Position numbers and translations under genes: made by a program
Notes under the pieces: model-generated
Database searches by the model: none
What the model was told of the DNA's origin: nothing
The model's input: the letters and a program-made list of their open reading frames with translations, nothing else
Shown here: positions 1 to 8,100 of the stretch, one piece after another
How positions within the stretch are numbered: position 1 is the stretch's first letter
Layout: the number at the start of each line of letters is the position of its first letter
Origin: SIG471 sp045638565
Lineage (GTDB): Bacteria > Bacillota > Clostridia > Oscillospirales > Butyricicoccaceae
Reading direction: 5' to 3'
Length of the DNA: 20,200 nucleotides
Assembly (NCBI GenBank): GCA_045638565.1
Contig: JAZUBN010000017.1
Span: 1 to 20,200, forward strand

Positions 1-14
1 ATGCCTTAGATTGA

Positions 15-1895
15 TTATTCAGCTGTTTCGCCTTCAACAGGATTTTCTGCCTGTACTTCTTCAGAAACTTCTTCTGCTCTTTCAACAACGCCTGTATAAA
101 GTTCTTCGAACTCCTTGGCATCGATGATTTCCTTCTGGAGAAGTCTTTCAGCTACTCTTACGAGTGCATCCATCTTCTCATTGAGGATATTTTCACATCT
201 TGCAAAAGCATCATCAAGAATGATCTTGATTTCACTGTCAACAAGAGAAGCCATCTGTTCAGAAAGATTCTTGCTTGTCGTAAAGTCTCTGCCGAGGAAT
301 ACTTCATCATGAGCAGAGCCAACAACCATATTGCCGACCTTTTCGCTCATACCGTACTTTGTTACCATAGAACGGGAAATCTGAGTTGCTCTTTCAAGGT
401 CATTGGATGCACCTGTGGAAATGTCACCCATAATGAGCTTTTCAGCAACACGACCGCCGAGGAGTGTTACGATTTCATCCATCATATCGTTCTTTGTTGT
501 ATAGAACTTATCCTCTGTTGGACGAGAAAGTGTGAAACCACCTGCTCTGCCGCGAGGTACGATGGAAATCTGATGAACCGGATCCTGTGAAGGAAGATAT
601 CTTGTAGCAATAGCATGACCAGCTTCGTGATATGCTGTAAGCTTTCTTTCCTTTTCGCCCATTACGCGGTTCTTCTTTTCGTTGCCCATAATGACCTTGA
701 GGAATGCTTCATCAAGTTCAACGCCTGTGATAACCTTGTTGCCCTTCTTTGCTGTAATAATAGCAGCTTCGTTGAGAAGGTTTTCAAGGTCAGCACCTGT
801 AAATCCTGCTGTTGTTTTTGCAATAGATTCGAGAGCCACATCATCTGCGATAGGCTTCTTTCTTGAATGAACCTTGAGGATTTCAAGACGGCCCTTGATA
901 TCAGGAACACCTACGTATACCTGACGGTCAAATCTGCCCGGACGAAGAAGCGCTCTGTCGAGGATATCTGCACGGTTTGTAGCTGCTACAACGATAACAC
1001 CTGTGTTGTTGCTGAAACCATCCATTTCAACCAGGAGCTGGTTGAGTGTCTGTTCTCTTTCGTCGTGACCGCCGCCAAGACCTGCGCCACGCTGACGACC
1101 TACTGCGTCGATTTCGTCGATGAAAACGATAGCCGGAGCATTCTTCTTTGCATTTTCAAAAAGATCTCTTACACGGCTTGCACCGACACCAACATAAAGT
1201 TCAACAAAGTCGGAACCGGAGATTGTGTAAAATGGAACTCCTGCTTCGCCTGCAACAGCTCTTGCAAGAAGAGTTTTACCTGTACCAGGAGGGCCTACAA
1301 GGAGAACACCCTTTGGAATTCTTGCGCCCATGGAAGAGAAGCGCTGTGGATTTTTGAGGAATTCAACAACTTCCTTAAGTTCTTCCTTTTCTTCATCAGC
1401 GCCGGCTACATCATCAAATGTTACCTTCTTGCCGTCTGTCGGTGTGAAAAGCTTAGCCTTTGACTTGCCGAAGTTCATACCGCCTGCTGCGCCGCCCTGC
1501 TGCTTGTTCATAATGAAGAACCAGAATGCAAACATCACTACCATAATAATGATGTATGGGAGGAACATCATAAAGATACCGCCCGATTCCTCAGGATAGG
1601 ACTGGCTTTCGATGATGCCTTCACTTCTCTGCTCTTTAATGAGATCACCTACATCATAGAGGAACACATCTATGCTTGGAATTGTAGTTTTGATGATCTC
1701 TTCACTTCTCAGTTCAAGAGCGATTGTTGTGCCGCTGATGGAGAAGTTTTTAACCTGTTCCTGTTCGAACATTTTTACTACATCGGAATATACATATACC
1801 TTTTCGCGTGTGCTGTTGAGCACGCCTGCGCTTGTGCCTATAAGAATAAGCAGCACAATGATATATATACCGATACCACGATTTTTCTTATTCAA
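15..1895 (-). CDS. ftsH: ATP-dependent zinc metalloprotease FtsH
   Basis: Membrane-anchored AAA+ protease that degrades misfolded membrane proteins and short-lived cytosolic regulators; it works as a hexamer on the cytoplasmic face. The 626-residue product is full length. It has a transmembrane segment near residues 8-25, an extracytoplasmic domain, a second transmembrane segment near 107-129, Walker A GPPGTGKT (201-208), Walker B IVFIDEID (256-263), the second region of homology ending RPGRFDR (318-324), zinc site HEAGH (423-427) and the likely third zinc ligand D499 in STGASNDLERAT. The tail is acidic. The start is TTG, chosen because AGGAGG lies 5 bases upstream and the N-terminus reads MNKKNRGIG before the first membrane segment. 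It is the last gene of the gdpP-to-ftsH operon, 35 bases after hpt. The window ends before any terminator. Identification is secure. Confidence 0.98.
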   Translation of the reverse strand: MNKKNRGIGIYIIVLLILIGTSAGVLNSTREKVYVYSDVVKMFEQEQVKNFSISGTTIALELRSEEIIKTTIPSIDVFLYDVGDLIKEQRSEGIIESQSYPEESGGIFMMFLPYIIIMVVMFAFWFFIMNKQQGGAAGGMNFGKSKAKLFTPTDGKKVTFDDVAGADEEKEELKEVVEFLKNPQRFSSMGARIPKGVLLVGPPGTGKTLLARAVAGEAGVPFYTISGSDFVELYVGVGASRVRDLFENAKKNAPAIVFIDEIDAVGRQRGAGLGGGHDEREQTLNQLLVEMDGFSNNTGVIVVAATNRADILDRALLRPGRFDRQVYVGVPDIKGRLEILKVHSRKKPIADDVALESIAKTTAGFTGADLENLLNEAAIITAKKGNKVITGVELDEAFLKVIMGNEKKNRVMGEKERKLTAYHEAGHAIATRYLPSQDPVHQISIVPRGRAGGFTLSRPTEDKFYTTKNDMMDEIVTLLGGRVAEKLIMGDISTGASNDLERATQISRSMVTKYGMSEKVGNMVVGSAHDEVFLGRDFTTSKNLSEQMASLVDSEIKIILDDAFARCENILNEKMDALVRVAERLLQKEIIDAKEFEELYTGVVERAEEVSEEVQAENPVEGETAE

Positions 1896-1930
1896 TCCTG
1901 CCTCCTATATTAAGTTTATTTTTTTCTTAT

Positions 1931-2470
1931 TTATTTCTGATATACCTCAGGCTTGAGAATGCAAACATCCTTGAGGCTGCGATATTTTTCAGCGTAGTCA
2001 AGGCCATAACCTACAACAAACTCATCAGGAATATCCATACCCTTATACTTGATTGGCACTTCAATCTTTCTTCTTTCAGGCTTGCTGAGCAATGTACATA
2101 TTTCAAGACTTGCAGGTTTTCTCTCTCTGAGAATTCTCATAAGATGGCTGAGTGTTACACCACTGTCGATAATATCTTCTACAATTATAACATCTCTGCC
2201 TTCGATATCTGTGTCTAAATCTTTAACAATTCTTACAACACCTGTTGTTTCTGTACCAACACCATAGCTGGAAGCACACATAAAGTCCATCTGGCAATGA
2301 ATTGTCATTTCTCTGTAAATATCTGCAAAAGCAATTACAGAGCCTTTGAGAATACATACAAGGAGTGGATTCTTACCTTCGTAGTCTCTTGAAAGCTGTC
2401 TGCCAAGGTCTGCGCACATTTCTGCAATTTTTTCTCTTGGTATGAGAACTTCCTTAATATCGTTTAACAT
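1931..2470 (-). CDS. hpt: hypoxanthine phosphoribosyltransferase
   Basis: Purine salvage enzyme that joins hypoxanthine or guanine to PRPP, giving IMP or GMP, in the cytoplasm. The 179-residue length is normal for the family. The PRPP-binding loop VIIVEDIIDSGVTL occupies residues 94-107, the flexible-loop SSYGVGTETTG lies near 67-77, and the C-terminal DEFVVGYGLDYAEKYR is typical. The ATG overlaps the last 7 bases of tilS, and GAGGAT sits just upstream. The tilS-hpt-ftsH order is the same as in Bacillus subtilis (tilS-hprT-ftsH), which supports the identification. In Bacillus, HprT also binds ppGpp and interacts with FtsH and TilS; whether that holds here is unknown. Confidence 0.97.
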   Translation of the reverse strand: MLNDIKEVLIPREKIAEMCADLGRQLSRDYEGKNPLLVCILKGSVIAFADIYREMTIHCQMDFMCASSYGVGTETTGVVRIVKDLDTDIEGRDVIIVEDIIDSGVTLSHLMRILRERKPASLEICTLLSKPERRKIEVPIKYKGMDIPDEFVVGYGLDYAEKYRSLKDVCILKPEVYQK

Positions 2471-3462
2471 ATTTTATCCTCACATTTCCGATTATATATC
2501 AGCAATTTTTTATTTTTAAGTTTTGCATTGATACCACCAGGCATCATTATATATTTAGGCGGAAATTTATTATAAACCAAATCTGCCGCTGAGTCAAGGT
2601 GGTTAGAGGAAAGTTTACCCATATCGCCGCCAATTTTTTCGTAGCTAAGCTGGATAACTCTTTTCAGAAAGCCTTTTTCCTGCTTTTTAAGCTCTTTTAT
2701 ATCGAGAGCGAGTATATTTTCATCGCCATTCCAGCAGGCTGAATTATTTATAAGAAACTCCTCAGCTGCCTTTTCGATATACGCATTTTCCTCTCTGATA
2801 CGCATACCGGCATTGGCGATATTCATAAGTGCATTTTCATTTATTTCAGGCAGAATCGGAAAGACATTCAGCCTGAGTTTATTTCTTGTGTAATCATCGG
2901 TGAAATTGCTTTTATCAACCGCAACTTCCCTTTCTCCCACATATTTTTCAATCATATCTCTCGAAAGACACATCACCGGACGAATTATATTATCTCTCAC
3001 CGGCGGAATACCTCCAAGCCCTCGCAAACCTGAGCCACGCAGAAGATTGAGAAGCACAGTTTCAGCATTATCATTGAGATTGTGAGCTGTGGCTATTTTA
3101 TTATAACCGTATTTATTGGCTGTTCTTGCCAGAAAATCATATCGCAGTTCACGCGCACCTTCTTCTGTGCCCTTTTTATTTGCTTCGCAATAAGCAATCG
3201 TATCACCATATTCATGGTAGAAAGGAATGCCAAGCTCATTGCACAGATTCCGAGCGATGAGTTTTTCGTGCTCTGCTTCTTCAGGACGAAGTCCATGAGA
3301 AAAATGTGCTGCAGCGACTTCCACTTTAAGAATTCTTTTAATCTCACAGAGCAGACAGGTCATAGCAACAGAGTCAGCACCTGCCGACAAGGCGCAGAGC
3401 ACCTTATCGCCTGCTGTAAGCATATTATGCTCTCTGACGAAGGCAAGAACTTTATCCTTCAT
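2464..3462 (-). CDS. tilS: tRNA(Ile)-lysidine synthase (short form)
   Basis: ATP-dependent enzyme that converts cytidine 34 of the CAU-anticodon isoleucine tRNA to lysidine, so that it reads AUA. The N-terminal PP-loop ATPase is clear. Its signature reads SAGADS near residues 27-32 instead of the usual SGGxDS. HFSHGLRPEEAEHE follows near 53-66, then TEEGARELRYDFL, and AHNLNDNAETVLLNLLRGSGLRGLGGI near 126-150. At 332 residues it is well below long forms such as Bacillus TilS (about 470) because the C-terminal tRNA-contacting region is abbreviated. Its start overlaps the end of dnaB by 11 bases and has only a weak Shine-Dalgarno sequence, so translation is probably coupled to dnaB. The family is certain; the consequence of the G-to-A change in the ATP loop is not known. 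Confidence 0.94.
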   Translation of the reverse strand: MKDKVLAFVREHNMLTAGDKVLCALSAGADSVAMTCLLCEIKRILKVEVAAAHFSHGLRPEEAEHEKLIARNLCNELGIPFYHEYGDTIAYCEANKKGTEEGARELRYDFLARTANKYGYNKIATAHNLNDNAETVLLNLLRGSGLRGLGGIPPVRDNIIRPVMCLSRDMIEKYVGEREVAVDKSNFTDDYTRNKLRLNVFPILPEINENALMNIANAGMRIREENAYIEKAAEEFLINNSACWNGDENILALDIKELKKQEKGFLKRVIQLSYEKIGGDMGKLSSNHLDSAADLVYNKFPPKYIMMPGGINAKLKNKKLLIYNRKCEDKIC

Positions 3463-4786
3463 TATGCACCGTATCCCTGCTTGAGAAGGATGTAAACTGA
3501 CCGAGCCACTGCATTTCTACTGTACCGACTTCACCATGACGGTTTTTTGCTATAATGCATTCGGCAACGTTCTTTTTATCTGTGTCAGGATTATAGTAAT
3601 CGTCACGATAAAGGAACATTACAATGTCGGCATCCTGCTCGATAGCGCCCGATTCACGAAGGTCAGAAAGCATTGGTCGCTTATCTGAACGTCCTTCTGC
3701 CGCACGTGAAAGCTGTGAACAACAGAGGACAGGAACATTGAGTTCCTTTGCCATAATTTTAAGACCTCTGGAAATTTCACTGACTTCCTGAACACGGTTG
3801 TCTGTCTTTTTCGAGCCCTGCATAAGCTGAAGGTAGTCGATGATGATAAGTCCAAGCTTATCTCCGAGACGACGGCATTTTGCCTTCATTTCAGAAACCT
3901 TGATATCCGACTGGTCATCGATAAGAATATTGAGCTTATTCAGGTTTGCACTTGCGCCTGCAATTTTAATCCATTCTTCGTCTGTCAGATTACCCATACG
4001 AAGCTTTTTACTATCGACCAGAGCTTCACTGGAAAGCAGACGGGATGCAAGCTGGTCTTTGGACATTTCCAGCTGGAAAATAACAACTGTTTTGCCCGAA
4101 GCCTTTGCCGCCGATGTTGCCATATTGAGCACGATACTTGTCTTACCCATACCAGGACGGGCAGCAAGCAGAATAAGTTCGCTCTTATTCAAGCCACCGA
4201 TGAATGCATCGATGCCCGAAAATCCTGTTGTGATACCAGGAAGCTTGCCCGGTGTAAGCGCAAGTTCATCAAGGCGGTCATATACATCCTTGATAGCGCT
4301 TTTCAAAGGTGTGAGCCCCTTTACTTCTCTGCCCTGACGCACAGCATAAACCTTCTGTTCGGCAAGCTCAGCCACATCCTGAGGGTCTTCCTGTTCATTC
4401 TTTGTCAGCTCAATGATTTCATTGGACACACCCTGCAAATCGCGAAGCATTGACTTACCGCGTACAATTTCAGCATATTGCTCAGCATTGGCGGAAGTCG
4501 GCGTGATTTCAACAAGTTCAAGAAAGAACTGTCTGTCTATCTGCCCTTTATAACCGGACATTTTCAGTTCATCAAGAATCGTGACATAGTCGATCTTCTT
4601 ACCCATTGTGAACATAGCCATAACGGTTTCAAAGATTATTCTGTGATTTTCAATATAAAAATCTTCCGGATTCAGCATTTCCAGCATAAGCGGAACGCAT
4701 GACGGATCGATTACAATAGAGCCAAGCACCGCCTGCTCAGCTTCAACGCTGTGCGGTGTCTGTCGGATGAAAATCGAATCATCCAC
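3452..4786 (-). CDS. dnaB: replicative DNA helicase DnaB
   Basis: Hexameric 5'-3' helicase that unwinds the replication fork and recruits primase. The protein is 444 residues from the chosen start. The N-terminal DnaB domain begins TPHSVEAEQAVLGSI, and the RecA-like motor has Walker A ARPGMGKT (about 209-216), Walker B LIIIDYLQLM (about 313-322), the CSQLSRAAEGR segment and SDLRESGAIEQDAD. No intein interrupts the usual Walker A insertion site. The frame is open from a TTG at 4810, but that start would place the ribosome binding site inside the coding sequence. AGGAGG at 4795-4800 sits 8 bases before a GTG at 4786, which gives MDDSIFIRQTP, so I chose that start. The order rplI-dnaB matches Bacillus rplI-dnaC. 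Confidence 0.97.
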   Translation of the reverse strand: MDDSIFIRQTPHSVEAEQAVLGSIVIDPSCVPLMLEMLNPEDFYIENHRIIFETVMAMFTMGKKIDYVTILDELKMSGYKGQIDRQFFLELVEITPTSANAEQYAEIVRGKSMLRDLQGVSNEIIELTKNEQEDPQDVAELAEQKVYAVRQGREVKGLTPLKSAIKDVYDRLDELALTPGKLPGITTGFSGIDAFIGGLNKSELILLAARPGMGKTSIVLNMATSAAKASGKTVVIFQLEMSKDQLASRLLSSEALVDSKKLRMGNLTDEEWIKIAGASANLNKLNILIDDQSDIKVSEMKAKCRRLGDKLGLIIIDYLQLMQGSKKTDNRVQEVSEISRGLKIMAKELNVPVLCCSQLSRAAEGRSDKRPMLSDLRESGAIEQDADIVMFLYRDDYYNPDTDKKNVAECIIAKNRHGEVGTVEMQWLGQFTSFSSRDTVHNEG

Positions 4787-4839
4787 TTCATATTCCTCCT
4801 TTGCACACAATCTGTTACAATTGTGTGTATTTTACAGGA

Positions 4840-5286
4840 TTAAGCTTCTACAACCTTAACCTTTACGATGCCGGAAACTTCCGGATAAAGCTTTACCTTA
4901 ACTTCGTAAGTACCGAAAGCCTTGATTGGGTTGTCAATTGTAAACTTATTCTTTTCAATATCAATCTTATACTGAGCCTTGAGAGAATCTGCGATTTCCT
5001 TAGTTGTTACAGAGCCGAAAAGTCTGCCGCCTGTACCAGCCTTGGCTTTGAGTGTTACGATCATATTTTCAAGCTGAGCCTTGAGTTCAAGAGCAGCCTT
5101 CTTTTCAAGGTCAGCTCTTCTCTTTGCAGCTGCATCTGCAATCTTTCTGCTGTTGATAACGTCTGCAGTTGCTTCTGCAGCAAGCTTCTTAGGGAAAAGG
5201 AAGTTTCTTGCATAACCATCGGAAACTTCAATGATCTGGTCCTTCTTACCCTGGGATTTTACATCCTGCAATAAAATTACTTTCAT
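4840..5286 (-). CDS. rplI: 50S ribosomal protein L9
   Basis: Large-subunit protein at the base of the L1 stalk that helps maintain reading frame. The length of 148 residues is normal. The N-terminal domain carries the L9 signature around GYARNFLFPKKLA (residues 24-36), followed by the long charged connecting helix (about 40-75) and the C-terminal RNA-binding domain with GRLFGSVTTKEIA. AAAGGAG lies 8 bases upstream of the ATG. It is 26 bases downstream of gdpP and 53 bases upstream of dnaB, the standard Firmicute arrangement. Lysine codons are almost all AAG, as expected for a highly expressed gene here. Confidence 0.98.
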   Translation of the reverse strand: MKVILLQDVKSQGKKDQIIEVSDGYARNFLFPKKLAAEATADVINSRKIADAAAKRRADLEKKAALELKAQLENMIVTLKAKAGTGGRLFGSVTTKEIADSLKAQYKIDIEKNKFTIDNPIKAFGTYEVKVKLYPEVSGIVKVKVVEA

Positions 5287-5312
5287 ATTTTTAACTCCTT
5301 TAGATTATATTA

Positions 5313-7313
5313 CTATTTAGCCTGTTCATCAAGATAGTCCTTTGCAGCATCACGCACCATGTCAAATACTTCAAGCGGTGTTTCATCACCGTAGAACTGT
5401 GCGCCTGCCATAGTCAGCGAGCCGCCGCCGCCTATTTTTTCAAGTATTACCTGAACATTTACCTGACCATATGAACGTCCGGAAACGCATACGCCATTTT
5501 TTTCCTGGAAGATTACAAAGGAAGCCTTTATACCCTTGATATTTATGAGTTCATCGGCCGCCTGTGCTGCTGTTGCACGGTCTGTAACTTCTTCTGTATA
5601 AGCTGCTGTAATGCCCGGAAGAATCTCGTCTGCGCTGGAAATGATCTGATATTTCTTTACATAAGAATCGAAGTCATTATAGAACATATGCTTTACTTCA
5701 AGCATATCAGCACCGGCCTGCTTGAGCTGGGCTGCAGCTTCGAATGTTCTTACGCCTGTCTTTACCGTAAAGCCCTTTGTATCAAGATATATACCCGAAA
5801 GCAAAGCTTCAGCTTCATATCTCTCAAGCGTTACACCGTCAGGCAGCATATACTGCAAAAGTTCAGAAACAAGTTCACAAGCCGAGCTTGCATATGGCTC
5901 ATGCATGCTGACCGCTGTATTTTCAATGTAATCGGCCGCTCTTCTGTGATGGTCGATAAGGGCAATTTTAGGAATTGTCGTTAATACATCAGGGTATTCT
6001 GTCATATCCGGTCTGTTTGTATCAACCACGATAAGAAGCGAATCCGGATTTGCATGGAACATTGCTTCATCGTAATCAATGAGTGTGCCCTGATATTCTT
6101 CCGACTTGAGAAGCTTCTCAATAAGAGGTGTTGCCGATGTAGCACGCTGATTGATAACTATGTAAGGTGTTTTTTCCATACTTCTTACCGCTGCGCAGAT
6201 ACCCACGCATGCACCAAGGCTGTCAAGGTCAGAGAACTTATGACCCATAACAAACACATTGGAGGATTCTGCTATAAGCTGCTTGAGCGAATTTGCAACA
6301 ACTCGGGATTTAACCTTTGTATGCTTTTCGATTTCCTTTGAAAGGCCACCGTAAAATTCAAAGCCCTGAGGAGATTTGATAACGGCCTGGTCACCGCCGC
6401 GCGAAAGAGCCATATCCAGTGCAACGCTGGCATTTCTGAAAAGCTCCTGGAAGTTTTCGCCCTCTTTGCCTATACCAAGTGAAACACTGGCAGCCATGTC
6501 ATCGCTGTTCTTTATTTCACGAATCTTTTCAAGGACGCTGAACTTACCTTCTGTATACTTAAGCAGATCCTGATTTTCAAAGATAAAGAGGTATCTGTCT
6601 CGTTCAAGCTTTCTGATAACACCATTTACCTCTTCTGCCCATTCTGTAAGTTCCTTTTCGATCTGAGCAAAAAGATGAGATTTTTCCAGTTCTGTAAGAT
6701 TTTTTGAAAGCTCTTCATAGCTGTCGATAGCAATAATCGTCGCTACCGGTCTTGTCATGGCATACTTGTTTTCAAGTTTTCTCAATTCTGTGATTTCTGT
6801 GAGATAGAGTGTTGCAAGGAAGCTTGGTCTTTCACCTTTTACAGGGCGGACCATAGTTCCGTTCACCTTATATACTTTTTCACCGATAATCACATCATAA
6901 GGACATTCCTTCTTGCCTTCAATAAGCCATCTTGTATCAAAGCCCTCAACAAGCTCGCCCATCGGATGACCATAAATCTGATCTTTATGTCCAAGTATAT
7001 CAACAAATGTATCATTGCCCCAGATTATTTCAGAAGAATCTGCCTGTATGATAACCATCGGAAGTGGAAAATCAAGAAGGGATGTTTTTGAGGCATTATC
7101 TACAGAAAACATAAGATTTTCCACATATTTGCCCACATTTTCACTTCTCTTTTTTGTTCCGATTTTATAGTAAGCGATGAGGAGCAGAGAAATTCCAAGC
7201 TGGACAAGACCTGTCTGCATGGATACCGTCAGGCTATACAGCGAAAAAGCAATAAGCACCACAAAGCAAAGTCGGACGCCAGGTTCAAATATTTTAGCCA
7301 GTTTTTTATCCAT
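5313..7313 (-). CDS. gdpP: cyclic-di-AMP phosphodiesterase GdpP
   Basis: Membrane-bound DHH/DHHA1 phosphodiesterase (YybT family) that hydrolyses c-di-AMP to pApA, affecting potassium and osmotic balance and cell-wall stress responses. The 666-residue product has two transmembrane segments (about 13-50), a PAS-like domain (about 80-150), a degenerate GGDEF domain (about 175-310; RYLFIFE near 240 where GGDEF would lie), then the DHH domain: GHKFSDLDSLG with H358, D362 and D364, VVDTNRPDM, the IDHHRR motif (D454-H455-H456), and GIYLDTKGF. DHHA1 ends with GGGGSLTMAGAQF (about 628-640). The metal-binding set appears intact. The frame is open to 7373, but MDKKLAKIFE at 7313 is preceded by AGAGAGG at proper spacing and starts like the family, so I took that start. 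First gene of the operon. Confidence 0.96.
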   Translation of the reverse strand: MDKKLAKIFEPGVRLCFVVLIAFSLYSLTVSMQTGLVQLGISLLLIAYYKIGTKKRSENVGKYVENLMFSVDNASKTSLLDFPLPMVIIQADSSEIIWGNDTFVDILGHKDQIYGHPMGELVEGFDTRWLIEGKKECPYDVIIGEKVYKVNGTMVRPVKGERPSFLATLYLTEITELRKLENKYAMTRPVATIIAIDSYEELSKNLTELEKSHLFAQIEKELTEWAEEVNGVIRKLERDRYLFIFENQDLLKYTEGKFSVLEKIREIKNSDDMAASVSLGIGKEGENFQELFRNASVALDMALSRGGDQAVIKSPQGFEFYGGLSKEIEKHTKVKSRVVANSLKQLIAESSNVFVMGHKFSDLDSLGACVGICAAVRSMEKTPYIVINQRATSATPLIEKLLKSEEYQGTLIDYDEAMFHANPDSLLIVVDTNRPDMTEYPDVLTTIPKIALIDHHRRAADYIENTAVSMHEPYASSACELVSELLQYMLPDGVTLERYEAEALLSGIYLDTKGFTVKTGVRTFEAAAQLKQAGADMLEVKHMFYNDFDSYVKKYQIISSADEILPGITAAYTEEVTDRATAAQAADELINIKGIKASFVIFQEKNGVCVSGRSYGQVNVQVILEKIGGGGSLTMAGAQFYGDETPLEVFDMVRDAAKDYLDEQAK

Positions 7314-7386
7314 ATATTTTCCTCTCTTTGCTGAATATATAATATCAATAGCATATGGGCATACTTCACCCATTATGTATTACCAT

Positions 7387-7415
7387 ATTATATCAAAAAA
7401 AATTGATTTGAGCAA
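7387..7415 (-). promoter_or_regulatory. sigma-A-type extended -10 promoter for the gdpP-rplI-dnaB-tilS-hpt-ftsH operon
   Basis: Read on the minus strand: TTGCTC (7410-7415), a 17-base spacer and TATAAT (7387-7392) with an extended TG one base before it. The predicted transcript starts near 7380, giving a leader of about 67 bases to the gdpP start. No other convincing promoter was seen up to ftsH, and junctions after gdpP are short gaps or overlaps, so this probably drives all six genes. Confidence 0.8.
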
Positions 7416-7496
7416 GGGCATTTTGCGTAAATATTGAAAGATATATCATTTTATTTTAATTAATTGTATATATCTGTTTCCACACATTGACAGTAA

Positions 7497-7525
7497 TTGA
7501 CTTTTCCTCACTGCTATGTTATAAT
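7497..7525 (+). promoter_or_regulatory. sigma-A-type extended -10 promoter for the folT-like gene
   Basis: TTGACT (7497-7502), a 17-base spacer and perfect TATAAT (7520-7525) preceded by TG at 7517-7518. The predicted transcript start near 7532 leaves a leader of only about 28 bases, too short for a tetrahydrofolate riboswitch. This promoter and the gdpP promoter are back to back, with about 80 bases between their -35 boxes. Confidence 0.85.
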
Positions 7526-7559
7526 TTTTTGTGTATTTTATTACAAAAGGAGCGATGTT

Positions 7560-8066
7560 ATGTCAAAAATTTCCAAACTCACAGTTGGTGCTATGCTTGT
7601 TGCTCTGCAAATCATTTTCGCCCGCTTCATATACATACTCACTCCTGGTAATCTTGACAGACTGAGTTTTTCTTTCATTCCCGATGCTCTTGCCGGTTTT
7701 TATCTTGGTCCACTCTATGCCGCTCTTTACGGCGTATGTGCTGACATTCTCGGTATGCTGCTCAATTCAGCAGGCACAACATTCACACCGCTTTTTACTC
7801 TGATAGCAGCTTTGAAAGGGCTTTCATACGGTCTTTTCCTTCATAAAAAGCAGCTTACTCTTAAAAGAATAATCTGCACATTTATCTTTATGACTCTTGT
7901 ATTTGACCTTGGTCTTACACCTATCGCTCTTATGACTCTGTACGGCAGTTCTTTCAAGGCTGTTGTCATATTGAAGATACCTGTTCAGATCGCATTCTGT
8001 GTAGTAAAAATCGTCTCCTTCTATCTCGTTTCCAAACCGCTCTCCAAAATTATAAAGTATAAATAA
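7560..8066 (+). CDS. folT: ECF transporter S component, folate family (FolT-like)
   Basis: Predicted substrate-binding membrane subunit of an energy-coupling-factor vitamin importer. It captures the vitamin and docks to the shared EcfA/EcfA'/EcfT module, which is not encoded in this window. The 168-residue product is almost entirely hydrophobic, with about six membrane segments. It begins SKISKLTVGAMLVALQIIFA, which resembles the ECF N-terminal helix that contacts EcfT, and contains LSFSFIPDALAGFYLGP (about 35-51), the loop pattern of the FolT-type subgroup. The start is ATG at 7560 with AAGGAG at 7548-7553; upstream in-frame codons overlap the promoter and are excluded. It stands alone between two minus-strand operons. 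The ECF S family is well supported; folate as substrate is inferred from family resemblance and could be another vitamin. Confidence 0.85.
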   Translation: MSKISKLTVGAMLVALQIIFARFIYILTPGNLDRLSFSFIPDALAGFYLGPLYAALYGVCADILGMLLNSAGTTFTPLFTLIAALKGLSYGLFLHKKQLTLKRIICTFIFMTLVFDLGLTPIALMTLYGSSFKAVVILKIPVQIAFCVVKIVSFYLVSKPLSKIIKYK

Positions 8067-8071
8067 ATACA

Positions 8072-8100
8072 AAAGCCACTCAAATGAGTGGCTTTATTTT
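8072..8100. terminator. bidirectional intrinsic terminator between folT and the cation transporter gene
   Basis: Perfect 10-base stem AAAGCCACTC (8072-8081) and GAGTGGCTTT (8086-8095) with a 4-base AAAT loop. On the plus strand it is followed by ATTTTTAT, and on the minus strand by TGTATTTATT. It lies 5 bases past the folT stop and right after the stop of the convergent minus-strand gene, so it can end both transcripts. Confidence 0.92.

Noticed and set aside
867..1463. Open frame of 198 codons on the plus strand inside ftsH
   Set aside because: Antisense shadow of conserved FtsH coding sequence, with Cys-rich nonsense composition.
4787..4810. TTG at 4810 as the dnaB start
   Set aside because: It would put AGGAGG (4795-4800) within the coding sequence; the GTG at 4786 has this site at correct spacing.
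5304..5332. Possible promoter TTGATG-17-TATAAT on the minus strand just before rplI
   Set aside because: The predicted transcript would begin inside the rplI ribosome binding site, leaving almost no leader. Chance match in A/T-rich sequence is more likely.
7487..7525. TTGACA at 7487-7492 as the -35 box for folT
   Set aside because: It would be 27 bases from TATAAT. TTGACT at 7497-7502 gives the proper 17-base spacing.
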